A stretch of DNA of 64,000 bases, from contig CM043945.1 of assembly GCA_014529385.2 (NCBI GenBank), positions 93,386,112-93,450,111 of the forward strand, read 5' to 3'. This document shows positions 1-15,261 of the stretch, in pieces. Numbering within the stretch: the stretch's first letter is position 1; every line of letters starts with the position of its first letter. A program made the position numbers and the translations under genes. The DNA comes from Adiantum capillus-veneris (Eukaryota > Streptophyta > Polypodiopsida > Polypodiales > Pteridaceae). The notes under the pieces were generated by a model. The model searched no databases. It saw only the letters and a program-made list of their open reading frames with translations, and was not told the origin of the DNA.

Positions 1-591
1 CAGATTCCCCATGCCTAGCGTTTTTGGTCCTAGCAAGAAATACCTCAGATTTCAGCCTTTGGACCATTGCAGAAGGTGATTTTCAGCCATAAAAGACCAT
101 CAGGTTTCAGCCCTAAGACCTGCAGAATTTCAGCGACAAAGATTAGCAGAATCAGCCCCAAAACCAGCGTTTTTGGATTTGTAGCTGATTTCAGCCCATA
201 GCGTTTTTGGACAGCAGATAAAAGATTGCAGATTTCAGCCCTTAGGTCGGTGTCGTCATCCCCGTTGTTGTCGTCGACATAGTCTAGACTTGCATCAGTC
301 ATGCATTCAATTTGTACCAGTTTGTGCAATCATAAGTAGACCACTCTCGCCGATGAGAGTGGGGCCTTCGGAGGAGGGTTTTACAACGTCTTTGGTGTCG
401 TATTCTCTTCTCTCTATCTCTCAGTCTTATTCACTTGTACGCATAGTGTCCATTCACTTTGTTTGTGATCATGGCACTCTCTCATTAAGAACGGAAGGCT
501 CTACCTTCCATAAGAACAAAAGGAACCTTGAGCACAGTTCGGAGCACTCATCTTGAGCAAAGTTCAAACATTCATTCCGCTGCACCTAACA
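1..591 (+). repeat. 3' part of a large LTR-like repeat (same family as 29423-30325)
   Basis: No gene is seen. The first 250 bases repeat the words CAGCGTTTTT and TTTCAGCCC. Bases 330-591 then carry a block (GTGGGGCCTTCGGAGG, CTCTCTATCTCTCAGTC, GAGCACAGTTCGGAGCACTC, CCGCTGCACC) that recurs in the same order at 30085-30325 and, more diverged, at 30895-31122. All three copies end in a TNACA or TAACA terminus, as expected of an LTR 3' end. The 5' end lies outside the window. No primer-binding site follows, so this may be a solo LTR or the 3' LTR of a lost element. Confidence 0.55.
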
Positions 592-599
592 GCACAGTA

Positions 600-1060
600 C
601 TTGTATCTTTGCTAAAACCAGTCCCTCTTAGCCGCAACAAAAAAGAAGGGTACAGATCCTATCTGTACTTACGGATCCGTATTGTATGGTTGTACTATAC
701 GGATAGAATCTGTACGTACGTACGGATGCAACCTGGCCTGCAACTTGGTTTGAAAATTTTAATGGCAAAGGGTAGTGATTGCATTGTGTAGTAGTATTAA
801 GTGGCTTGTAATCAACACACACCCTCCATTTATCATTCTTTTCTAGTCTTTGTATCTACTGTGCTTTCAGTCTATATCCTTAGCCTAATCTTGTGCTCCA
901 CCCCCTTCGCTCCTCGTAGATCCTTGTACTCTGTTGCAAACACCTGGGGATAGGATGCGCACAATTGGGCATCGCCGTTCTTCTCCTGCTCAGTGAAGTC
1001 TTCTCTCAACATACGAGCCACCTCGACTGCATCTATACTATGAACATGAGACGGCATACC
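600..1060 (-). pseudogene. Ty3/gypsy reverse transcriptase fragment
   Basis: On the minus strand a short stretch reads YPQVFATEYKDLRG followed by HKIRL. Nearby, in another frame, it reads CVDYKPLNTTTQ then NHYPLP. Both match the order of conserved blocks at the start of gypsy reverse transcriptases: the xVFAxEYxDL lead-in, then xCVDYxxLNxxT and YPLP. Frameshifts and stops separate the blocks and the YxDD catalytic box is not present. It is a decayed scrap, unrelated in position to the large gypsy element at 55-64 kb. Confidence 0.6.
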
Positions 1061-1332
1061 TTTTTATATGTGGGGTGTCTCTATGGAAACCCTGAACAAA
1101 TCCGTATCAATCTTCGAAATGTCGTCGTCACTCTCTTCTTCTTCAATACCTGTGTAGCCCTCATCATAGGCCGTTTTGTCTCATACTTGGTAGCTTGTCC
1201 TCGAATCATCTTCATCTTCAGCTGCCATTGGATAGAGGTGGCTTTCTTTGGTCTTCAAATCCAGCACTACATTCTCTTTATTTGGCAAAAATCTCCAGCT
1301 GCTCGTCAATGTCGTACATCATATTGATGTAA

Positions 1333-1500
1333 TCAACCTTGAGCTTCAAGAGACTCCTCATGGAAAAGCTCTGGCGCTTTGTAGAAAGGATGAAGCAATG
1401 CAGCCATCCCATGAATGGGACGACTCATAAAGGTCCATCGCCTTTCTGCAATGGCCAAGATGTTATCTCCGCTGAAAATTTCAGCAATGAAACAAAGTAG
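1333..1500 (-). pseudogene. hAT transposase fragment, downstream part
   Basis: The minus strand encodes a stretch with ERRW followed by PIHGMAALLHPFY. This resembles the hAT signature in which an RW pair is followed by a PLHxAAxxLNP-type motif after the DUF659 region. It lies about 400 bp beyond two other pieces of the same kind of transposase (1900-2200 plus, 2200-2616 minus). The frame is not open across the pieces and no dimerisation domain is recognised. Most likely a dead hAT copy. Confidence 0.5.
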
Positions 1501-1899
1501 AATTGGGTTACACCGCAAATTGAAATGACAACAAAAAGATTTGCAATGAAATCTATAATCAATTTCGAAAGACAAGTACTTGTCCTGTGTCAAAGACTTG
1601 CACTCTGTAATGTGTCTCTCATCTCCATGAAGAGATGATAGACTAAGCCCAATGTAGAGTCCTCCATGCCTGTGACTCGTATAGGCACATACACTGGCTG
1701 CAATGCCACTGTCAAACTCTGAACCTGTGTCCAAAAGGACTCATTGAGCACCCATCACTGTATGTATTTAGTGGGCTTCTTCTGCGAGTGGTGCATCAAT
1801 CTCCACTTCGGGTCCACGATTGTTTGAAGAAGTGGATCCCTCAATTTGAAGAGTCTGTGTAACACTAAATACATATAAGCAACACAGGTGAGTTTATCC

Positions 1900-2200
1900 T
1901 TGGGCACATCTTGGGGAGATTGGGCCAAAGAATGTTTTTCAGGTTGTGACTAACAATGCCTCAAATTGTAAGCTTATGGGTGAAATGGTCGGGACAGCTT
2001 ACCGTGAGATTTCTTGGACTCCATGTGTTGTGCATTGTCTTGACTTACTCATGGAGGATATAGGCAAGTTACCTAGGGTATTGCCTATTGTTACAGATGC
2101 CATTAAGATGACCACCATTTTCCGCAAAAAACATTAGGCTTTAGCTATCTTCAAGAGCCACAATACACTTGACATGGTGCGGCCCTCCCTGCATGCACAA
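1900..2200 (+). pseudogene. hAT transposase middle part, inverted
   Basis: The plus strand reads IGPKNVFQVVTNNASN, then CKLMGEM, then WTPCVVHCLDLLMEDI and, after a stop, ALAIFKSHNTLDMVRPSL. This order is typical of plant hAT/DUF659 transposases. The preceding piece of the same protein lies at 2200-2616 and the following one at 1333-1500, both on the opposite strand. About 300 bp has therefore been flipped relative to the rest. Confidence 0.65.
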
Positions 2201-2616
2201 CACGTAAGAAGTATGTGCAAAGTGCCAAAGACAAGATGACACAAGAATATCAATGATGTGCCACCTACGAACATCACTCCAACCATCCAATATGATTGTG
2301 CGCCCAAACTGCTCCCAAATTGCCTTGACCGGGACCAAGGTCTTATCTATCAAAGCCTTCTGCTCATCAGACACTGTAGTTGCGCATCTTGCTATACTCC
2401 ACCCCTGACCATGAATCTATGTGGCCAACATCAGCTATAGCTTGGACCATTTTCTTCAACTGCTTAGTCCTCAAAACATTGAAGGAGATATACTCAATGA
2501 GAGTGCGAGCAATCTCCATCTCGTCAACCTTTTTACGCTCCTTCACCCAAGAAAGAGAGTTCACACGCGAAGGCAAGATGCTTTGCCTAGGTGTATGCAT
2601 ATCGCCGTCATCCTTG
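2200..2616 (-). pseudogene. hAT transposase, DUF659-like N-terminal part
   Basis: Read on the minus strand the sequence gives IARTLIEYISFNVLRTKQ, then SDEQKALIDKTLVPVKAIWE, then TIILDGWSDVRRWHIIDILV. This is the DUF659 region of hAT transposases, with the DGWSD motif. A stop separates the first segment from the rest. The upstream (right-hand) side is cut at 2617 by the outer end of a copia LTR. The next part of the domain is found inverted on the plus strand. Confidence 0.65.
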
Positions 2617-2773
<157 letters not shown>

Positions 2774-2850
2774 GATGTTGTATTTACGTCCTCGGGGGGC
2801 CAAAATGACCCATGGGACCACAAAAAATAAAAATCTACAAGAGGCTCCCC

Positions 2851-3219
2851 TCATGTGTGTAGAGGGGGTAGTGGGCTAGTAGCTTTCTTGTGTGTTAGTG
2901 TTGTGTGATGATCCAATACTTTGGCAAAGTAGATGCCTAAAGCTACTGGGGAGGGGTGTGTCCGAGAGAGAAGCTCCTCAAAGGTGACATCTCCTTGCAA
3001 TAGCAGTGGGAAATCAACACGGATGTGTGCGTATGCTGGGCAGTCGATGGTGACATGGGCCTCGCTTTCCACTTTGTTTAAATTGCATTGTGTGCATGTC
3101 CTTCTATTTTCCTTAATATTCAGCCACCCTCCCGTTTCAATCTTGAGCATGTGTGATCGCGTCCGCATCAAAGTAATGGCCCGTCTTGCCCGGTGGGACA
3201 TAGGTGTCCTGATATGCAT
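2851..3219 (-). pseudogene. LINE ORF2 C-terminal zinc-motif segment
   Basis: The segment encodes about 120 residues ending the LINE protein. It contains CTQCNLNKVESEAHVTIDCPAY, broken here as CTQC, then EAH, then CPAY. This Cys-x2-Cys...His...Cys arrangement is usual at the C-terminus of non-LTR polymerases and is thought to bind nucleic acid. It is separated from the RT reading frame (3274-4776) by a frameshift and stop near 3220-3275. Confidence 0.7.
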
Positions 3220-3273
3220 CTGGGTGTCCCCAGTCTTGTAGGTCTCCCAATATCGTGTATTGATGTGTTTGCC

Positions 3274-4776
3274 CTAGTATTCAAATTTGGACCTGTGTAT
3301 TGTTGTACTCCATCTAGTGTGTAGGGCTTCGAGTATGCTTCTGTCAAAATTCAGCCCATGCTCATGTTCAGTGCCTTCCTCTATGTGCATGTCCACATGG
3401 TCTCCCACATTCCATCTAGAGAACCATTTCCGTATGTCTTCTACGAGACTGGATGTGAGAAATTTACTCTTGTAATTCTTTTGCGGTTTACATCCGGCTT
3501 GCCATGCCATGTGGGGTAGACGGCTCTCCGGCATCATCTTAACTTTCATGAGGTATCTGTGTACCCTCTGTAAGGCTTGCATTTCCAAGGGTCTCTTGCC
3601 TGTCTCCAAAAGCATCACTGAGTATGGGGTGGTAGTTTTGATCCCCATGTGTCTACATAGGAATTTTTTCTGTATCTTTTCAATGTCATTCCAAGTGCTA
3701 GCGGGGATGCTCCCCCCCCATACCTCTACACTGTAAAGTATTGTTTGGGCCACGCATACATCAAATGCCAGAGACTTGATTTCCCATCGCCTTGTGACAC
3801 TTTGCTTGCACATGTTCTCAAATTCATAGTATTTCGCTTGTCCTGCATCAATTCTGTTTTGCGCGCAACTTCCCCATGCATGGTTTGAAAGTACATAGAT
3901 GCCCAAGTACTTGAACCTCTCAACCGCTTGGAGTGTTTGCCCGTCATACGTGATGATGGGCTGATTCTCATTTCTACATGTGTGGACTGACATAACCTTT
4001 GTTTTGGCTACATTGACGGACAAGCCCGTTGCATTGCAAAATGCATGTACTGCATCCAAAAGTTTCTGTAGAAGGAGGGCCTTGTAGGCAAAGAGAACCA
4101 CATCATCGGCATATATGAGGAGCAGAAGCGTGAAAGTACCAATGCTAGGGTGATCTCCCCCCTCCCCCATAGCCTTGTTAATGAAATCATCAAGCTCATC
4201 TATGCATAGTCCAAAAAGCGTAGGTGACAAAGGGCATCCTTGTTTAACTCCCATAGTGCTCCTGAACTCTTGTGAGAAACCTGTGTTTGTCTTGAGTTTA
4301 CATCTGACCTCTTGGTAGAGGCGTCCCACTGCTGCCCTGAGATGCATAGGAACTCCCAAAGTTTCCATACGTGACCATAGCCCTTGACGGGGTATTGTGT
4401 CAAACGCTTTCGTGAAGTCCACAAAACAACAATACAGGGTTTTGCCTTTTAGCCTGGTTTCATCCATCAAGACCCGGAGTGTGATAAGGTGGTCTATCGT
4501 GCTGTGGCGGGCTCTAAATCCTGCTTGTCTAATGGCACATTTCCCGTTATTTTCAGCCCATGTGCTAAGATCTTTCTCAATAATTCTTCCCGATAGTTTT
4601 GCCATACATGAGCTCACCATGATTGTGCGATAATTAGTGAGAAAATTGCGGTCACCTCCTTTAAAGAGTGCTTTCACCCAGTTTTCTTGCCAATCTTGGG
4701 GTAAGTATTGGTTGATTGCTTGATTCATCATATGGTGTATCCATTTCTTAGCCTCAATACCTGACCATTTCAGCAT
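3274..4776 (-). pseudogene. LINE reverse transcriptase (500-codon open segment)
   Basis: This is a non-LTR reverse transcriptase that would copy LINE RNA at a nicked target site. Conserved blocks run in order: ALFKGGDRNFLTNYR (block 1), QAGFRARHSTIDHL (block 2), FVDFTKAFDTI (block A with the first catalytic Asp), GVKQGCPLSPTLF (block B), IYADDVVLFA (block C, catalytic YADD near 4100) and FKYLGI (thumb). All catalytic residues are present. The open segment is long but is cut off from the endonuclease upstream (4818-5813) and the zinc tail downstream. A decayed copy with its RT core still readable. Confidence 0.88.
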
Positions 4777-4817
4777 TTTAGAGGTAAGATGTAATGTGTC
4801 AGCTGCTTTCCCATTCG

Positions 4818-5813
4818 CTAGGCTTTTGAGGCCTTTAATGACTGCTTGGAAGGTGATGGGTTGTGTTCGACCTGAGCCCCTGTGTTTCTCGCCTCTTGAG
4901 TCCCCGACGGGCCATACAAAGTTTGTACATAAGCATACATTTCGTTTAGGATGAAATCTCCCATCACATCCCCTTTCTTCCCCTTCATGTTACGCCAAGC
5001 TTTCTTTGGCTCTTTCTTGAACCTGCTGAGGTCTAGTTGTTCTTTTGAGAGTTCATACATGCGTCTCTTTTTCCTCTTGAGTGTATTGTATTCTCTAGCA
5101 GCCCATTCCCATTCAGTCGAGTGTTGTGCTACGCCTCTCATCTTGCGTTTGGCCTCCTTGCATTTTGCATCAAACCAAGGATTATGAGGTAAACCCTTCC
5201 TAGTCTGTTTACCATTTTGATACTTGCCCATAGTAATTTTTGCCGCTTCCTCCATTGCATGTTGGAAGATCTTCCACGTCTCTTCAATGTCACAAGGCAT
5301 GTTCCGGTCAAACAGTAAGCTATCTAAGAGACTAGCATAGTCCTCTTTCTTCGTGAGTTGCATTTTGTATGGCCAATTCGGTGTATTCATTGTGTTGACA
5401 ATAGGCATACTGGGCATGTGTAGGCATATATGAATTGGGGTATGGTCGGAGGTTGGTAGCCTGCTACCGACTTCAAAACTATGGACCAAGTCCAATGCAT
5501 CGTATCTCACCAAGGCATAATCATTTGTACTCCTCTCATGATTTGCCGTGTAGCAAGTGTATGATCCAGAGTGTACGAACTTATCCGCACCATTCATGGC
5601 TACAAGCTACATTGAGTTCATCATACTTATCATGGCTGACCCCTGTGCATTCATGATGTTATCACTTGAACATCTATCCCACATAGAACCAAGTATAAGT
5701 TCCCCATTGTTATCCGCAGGGTGCATTGAATGGTCTGTCAATTGTACCTGTGTGTTTCCAATCCGGGCATTCAAATCCCCAAGAAGGACAACTGCTCCCT
5801 CTTGTGCATACAT
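4818..5813 (-). pseudogene. LINE endonuclease C-terminal half plus linker
   Basis: Two open segments (5607-5813 and 4818-5597) are separated by stops. The first reads VVLLGDLNARIG, the GDxN motif of exonuclease-endonuclease-phosphatase enzymes. The second contains TSDHTPI, matching the SDH catalytic motif, followed by a linker rich in Lys and Arg that leads toward the RT. The N-terminal catalytic blocks (the first Asn and Glu motifs) are missing, so the insertion is truncated within the endonuclease. Nuclease activity is not expected. Confidence 0.78.
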
Positions 5814-5841
5814 TGCAATGTCTGTACATAGGTCAGCAAAG

Positions 5842-5913
5842 GGGTCATTTTTGGATAGCTGGTTTGTGTCATAAAAAGGGTCATTTTTGGATAGCTGGTT
5901 TGTGTTATAAAAA
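5842..5913. repeat. 36-bp tandem duplication
   Basis: Two adjacent 36-bp units, each containing TCATTTTTGGATAGCTGG, differ at one position in the region read. They lie at the truncated 5' end of the minus-strand LINE, just before the GA tract at 5923. This could be 5'-end filler made when reverse transcription finished. Confidence 0.85.
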
Positions 5914-5920
5914 GGTGACT

Positions 5921-5922
<2 letters not shown>

Positions 5923-5989
<67 letters not shown>
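5923..5989. repeat. (GA)n microsatellite, 67 bp
   Basis: Perfect GA tract between the 5' end of the minus-strand LINE and the 5' end of LINE copy 1. Confidence 0.98.
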
Positions 5990-5990
<1 letters not shown>

Positions 5991-6621
5991 AGGTGTTCAA
6001 CATGGATTTCTTACTTGGGGATCTGTCTCATGGTTGATGCCGATGCCCGGCCCCCATCTTTTCTACGAGGGCTCAGACACAGATCCAGCCTTTATGCTCA
6101 CATCGACTTGTTATTGGCGAGGTACTTTGGCTATGCTACCACAAATTGCTTGCCAGGGGGATTCTCAGACACGTGATGAAGTTTTTTCAGTCATCACTAG
6201 TATTACACTATGGAATGTTTGGAGAGCTCTTTGTCTCCACATTCTAAGTGCGACTCCACAGCTCCTTCAGGATACCCTCACTGCCATTTGGCTGGACATC
6301 ATTCATACGCTGATTTGGCAGTGGGATTCATCCTCAGGTACATCTCGAGCAGCCGAGGCACGCCGATTTGCCTTCCTTCGGTGTTGGGCTCGATCCCCAC
6401 TCTTCTTCACACTTACAGGTGGCCAGATTACGTGGCATTATGCCCCTCCTCGGTGGTTTCTCCTCCACTCATCACACCGACCACCATGAGATTGTTCTAG
6501 GCGAGTTGTCACTATAGTGGCTCTCTTCCTTACATTCAGCTTGTACACCCCACGTGATAGGCTATTTTGGCATCCACTGGGGATTATATTGTACTCAGTA
6601 ATATACAGCCCTGACTTTTTC

Positions 6622-6624
<3 letters not shown>
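5990..6624 (+). mobile_element. L1-like LINE copy 1, strongly 5'-truncated
   Basis: This fragment is collinear with 13945-14580 of LINE copy 2, from GGTGTTCA through to the shared 3' end ATACAGCCCTGACTTTTTC. It encodes the last part of ORF2 (for example ITLWNVWRALCLHILS and ITWHYAPPRWF), the tail that follows the zf-RVT zinc finger in plant L1 elements. Both ends touch GA tracts: 5923-5989 at the truncated 5' end and 6625-6715 at the 3' end, with only CCAAA between element and tract. Confidence 0.88.

Positions 6625-6715
<91 letters not shown>
6625..6715. repeat. (GA)n microsatellite, 91 bp
   Basis: Perfect AG/GA tract joining the 3' end of LINE copy 1 to the inner half of the copia copy A LTR. 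Confidence 0.98.
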
Positions 6716-6717
<2 letters not shown>

Positions 6718-6751
6718 ACAAGTGCTCTGCAAATGATGCTCTCAATACACA
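6716..6751 (-). repeat. Copia copy A 3' LTR, inner half
   Basis: On the minus strand this is TGTGTATTGAGAGC and onward, matching the first 36 bases of the copy B LTR (17251-17286) with one visible difference, and then running into (TC)n exactly as in copy B. With 2617-2665 it makes one LTR whose microsatellite has been opened by LINE insertions. Confidence 0.85.
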
Positions 6752-6771
6752 ATTTGTATGACTACAAGATC

Positions 6772-8601
6772 CTAATACTGCTCCATTTGAAATGGGTCCC
6801 AAGCTGAGTCTGAAAACGCTCGTGTAGTAGAACACCGAGTGTCTGGGTTTCCTGCCCAATATGAATCGCACCAACCAAGTAAGGTGCAACCCTTGGAGCG
6901 ACCATAGAACGCACCATGGTTCCAGGTGCCGTTGATGTACCGCAAAGTACACTGGGCACAATTCCAATGTCGCTGACGAGGTCGGGTGTTGAAGGAACCG
7001 AGGGCAGAAACTGTGTAACAAATGTCTGGTTGGGAATAAGTCAGCCATACTAGGCAGCCAACAACATTCTTGTACTGCTCCAAGTCAATCCGTGGGGAAG
7101 GATCGTGAAGTGATACGTTCTCTTTGGGCTCAAGAGGAGTGCTAATCGGTCTGCAGCCTGTCATCTGGAATCTCTCCAAGATAGCATTCGCATACTTCCG
7201 TTGAGAAAATAAGATGCTGTCTGGTGTCTGAAAAATCTGGAATCCAAGAAAACAGCGAAGAAGCCCAAGATCAGTCATCTCGAAACGCGTCTCCATAGCT
7301 TTCATGATCAAGTTGATCCTGCTGGTCCAAGAGCTTGTGAAAATGAGATCGTCCACATCGACAATCATGATCGCAACCAAAGAGCCATCAGAGACAACAT
7401 AACAATTGGAATCTGATGAGATACGCCATAGTCCTAGCTTCACGAGAAACTGGTCAAGTGTGAGGTACCACTGTCGTCCAATCTGCTTTAGTCCATACAA
7501 TGCTTTACACAACTGATAGACCCAATCCTCCTTGCCCGGTATACGAAACCCAGGAGGTTGCTCCACATAAACTTCTTTACCAAATCTCCATTCAGAAACG
7601 CACTTTTGACATCCATCTAGTAGATAGACCAACCAAAGTTGGTTGCGAGAACACTGTGCGTATGGTAGGCATGCGAGCGATGGGAGCAAAGGTCTCGTCA
7701 AAGTCCACGCCTGATCGCTATGTGAAACCCCGAGCAACAAGTCTCGCGTTAAGTTTGTCAATGGAGTGTACCTGTTGAAATCATCCACAAGCACAAGCAG
7801 AAATTGTGAGCCAGAAAATGAAGGAGTGCTCATTGGGCCACATAGATCAATGTGAACCAGTGCAAGTGGTGCCGAAACTCTGTTCGATGCCTGCTTTGGA
7901 AAGGCAACCCTGTGTTGCTTGCCCAACTGGCAAGCCTCGCATACGCCTGATGAGGAGCGTATCGCTGGTAAACCATCTACCATAGAGGTCCTAGCAGCCT
8001 GCGAAAGCTGTTGATAACATAGATGTCCAAATCGTGCATGCCATAGAGAAGACTCCGTGGTCCTACACAGAAGAGCAGCGAGGCGGTATAGGGAACCATC
8101 GCGCTCACCCCGTGCAAGGATAGTACCTGTCCTAGAATAAAAAATGGTGACTGTGCCACTCCCAAAGTGTATGTCAGCTCCCTGAGAGTCCAAACTCGAC
8201 ACAGAGAGGAGGTTGAAGGCCATGTCCCGAACGTAAAGGGTCTCCACTGAACTCAACTTCGGGTTTGAGGTAGAACGAAAGAGAGTAATCTGGCTTGTGC
8301 AAGACACTGGAATCTCATGGTTGTCACCCATGGTGACAGTCTGCCCGTGAGTCTCCCTGAGAGAGCTAAACCATGACTGTTGGGGAGTCATGTGAGTGGT
8401 GGCTCCGTTGTCAACAACCCAAGTACCTGACTGCGATGTAGCAAGAGCATTACCCGTCGTCGTGACAAGAGCAGTCTCGGCCGTCTCGTGAGAGGCTACA
8501 ACTACAGTCGAGGGGGTGGCTGTTTCTCCCTGTTGGCCTCGTCTCGCTTCTTCTTTTTGCATTCTGATCGTGTGGGCCCTTTCTTGTGGCAATGGTAACA
8601 T
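6772..8601 (-). pseudogene. Copia pol: protease, pre-integrase, RT, partial RNase H
   Basis: This 609-codon open segment starts after the zinc knuckle. It contains TWVVDNGATTHM, the protease active site with Asn in place of the usual Ser. It then has SLWHARFGHL and CEACQLGKQH (the His/Cys pre-integrase domain), LVHIDLCGPM (first integrase Asp) and VLVDDFNRYT. At that point about 200 residues of integrase core are missing and the reading passes into RT. Later blocks are VYVEQPPGF, YGLKQ, IMIVDVDDLIF (catalytic box, VDVDD) and FLGFQI, then an RNase H start that stops early. The stretch just after the deletion junction reads out of frame. Confidence 0.85.
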
Positions 8602-8662
8602 TCGATGTCCTTGTTCTTCTTCTTCTTCTTACCTTTACCTTTCTTGTTATCTCCTTGAACTA

Positions 8663-9389
8663 TCAAAGCTCCTTCTGCATTAAGAGCACCTTCGGCTCGG
8701 AATGCGGAGTGCCCTCAATCTGTCTAAGGGAAGGGAGAATCTCGTCCCAAGTGGGAGAAGAGGTACGTCCAGATGTGAGCAAACTCTGAAAATAGGGATC
8801 AAAGCGTGGGGGAAGCTTGAATAGTAAGAGGCCAGCCATGCGTACCGAGGTGATGTCGCCTCCGGTAGAGACAAGGTCGTCCCAAAGTTCTCGCATGCGG
8901 CGGGTCAACCCATCAAGTGAGTTGAAATCCTTGAACCGGAGGTTGTACAAATCCCGTTCAAGTGTGATCTGTCTTGCAAACAAGGTCTCCTCAAATTGGT
9001 CAAGAATCCGTCTCCACAATGGTTGTGCATGCTCCTCTTTGGAAAGTTCCTTTGTGATGCGGTCCGAGAGGTTCATCATAAGAAAGGTAAAGACTCGTAT
9101 GTCCTGATCGACCCACTCGTCGATCTGGGCCTGAGTGGCGGTGGGAAGGGAGCACTGAGTAGCGAAATGGGTGAAATCATTCAACCATTCCTAGAGTCGA
9201 TGGTAGGCAATAATTGTGCGAACTCGTGTCCTCCACACAGAATAGTTGTTTAAATCCAACTTCTTCTCCTTAGCAAATTTGGTGAGGGCATATAGATGCC
9301 GACGTAGTCGCAGAAGTGGAAGTGGCCGTAGTCGTAGTGGCCGCCTTCTGGGATTGTTGTTGTTCTCCCTTCTGCTTCGAAGTCGACAT
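8663..9389 (-). pseudogene. Copia gag (UBN2-type)
   Basis: The reading frame starts at the ATG at 9389-9387 with a Ser/Thr/Gln-rich leader, and has a frame change near the KKLDL block. It then reads NYSVWRTRVRTIIAYHRL and FEETLFARQITLERDLYNL, the UBN2/copia gag domain that would form the particle shell. A zinc knuckle follows near 8560-8620 in another frame; its expected His is replaced by Pro, as in copy B. The capsid domain is largely intact, but the frame is broken on both sides. Confidence 0.82.
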
Positions 9390-9470
9390 GTCGTGTGCTC
9401 AGAGAGAAGTCCCAAAGGTAGATCGATATTACAGGTCAATCGCAGAAGAGGGGGCGCTCGATTTATGTTG

Positions 9471-14584
<5,114 letters not shown>

Positions 14585-14590
14585 GAGAGA

Positions 14591-15153
<563 letters not shown>

Positions 15154-15261
15154 GAAGATCGACACAGTACTGGGGACCAGAAGATGGGATGGTCCCCCCC
15201 CCCCCCCCCCTCGTAATAGTATCTTTATTACTGAGGAGAAGTCTATACAAGCACTTGAATT

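Larger units (their letters stand above)
6752..9470 (-). mobile_element. Ty1/copia copy A, internal region
   Basis: Minus-strand copia element with gag (from 9389), zinc-knuckle region, protease, GAG-pre-integrase, then a deletion that removes most of integrase, followed by reverse transcriptase and a truncated RNase H. It ends at the split LTR (6716-6751 plus 2617-2665). Homology with copy B's leader stops near 9460-9470. No 5' LTR or primer site is visible to the right, so the 5' end is lost. Frameshifts break the polyprotein. Confidence 0.85.
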
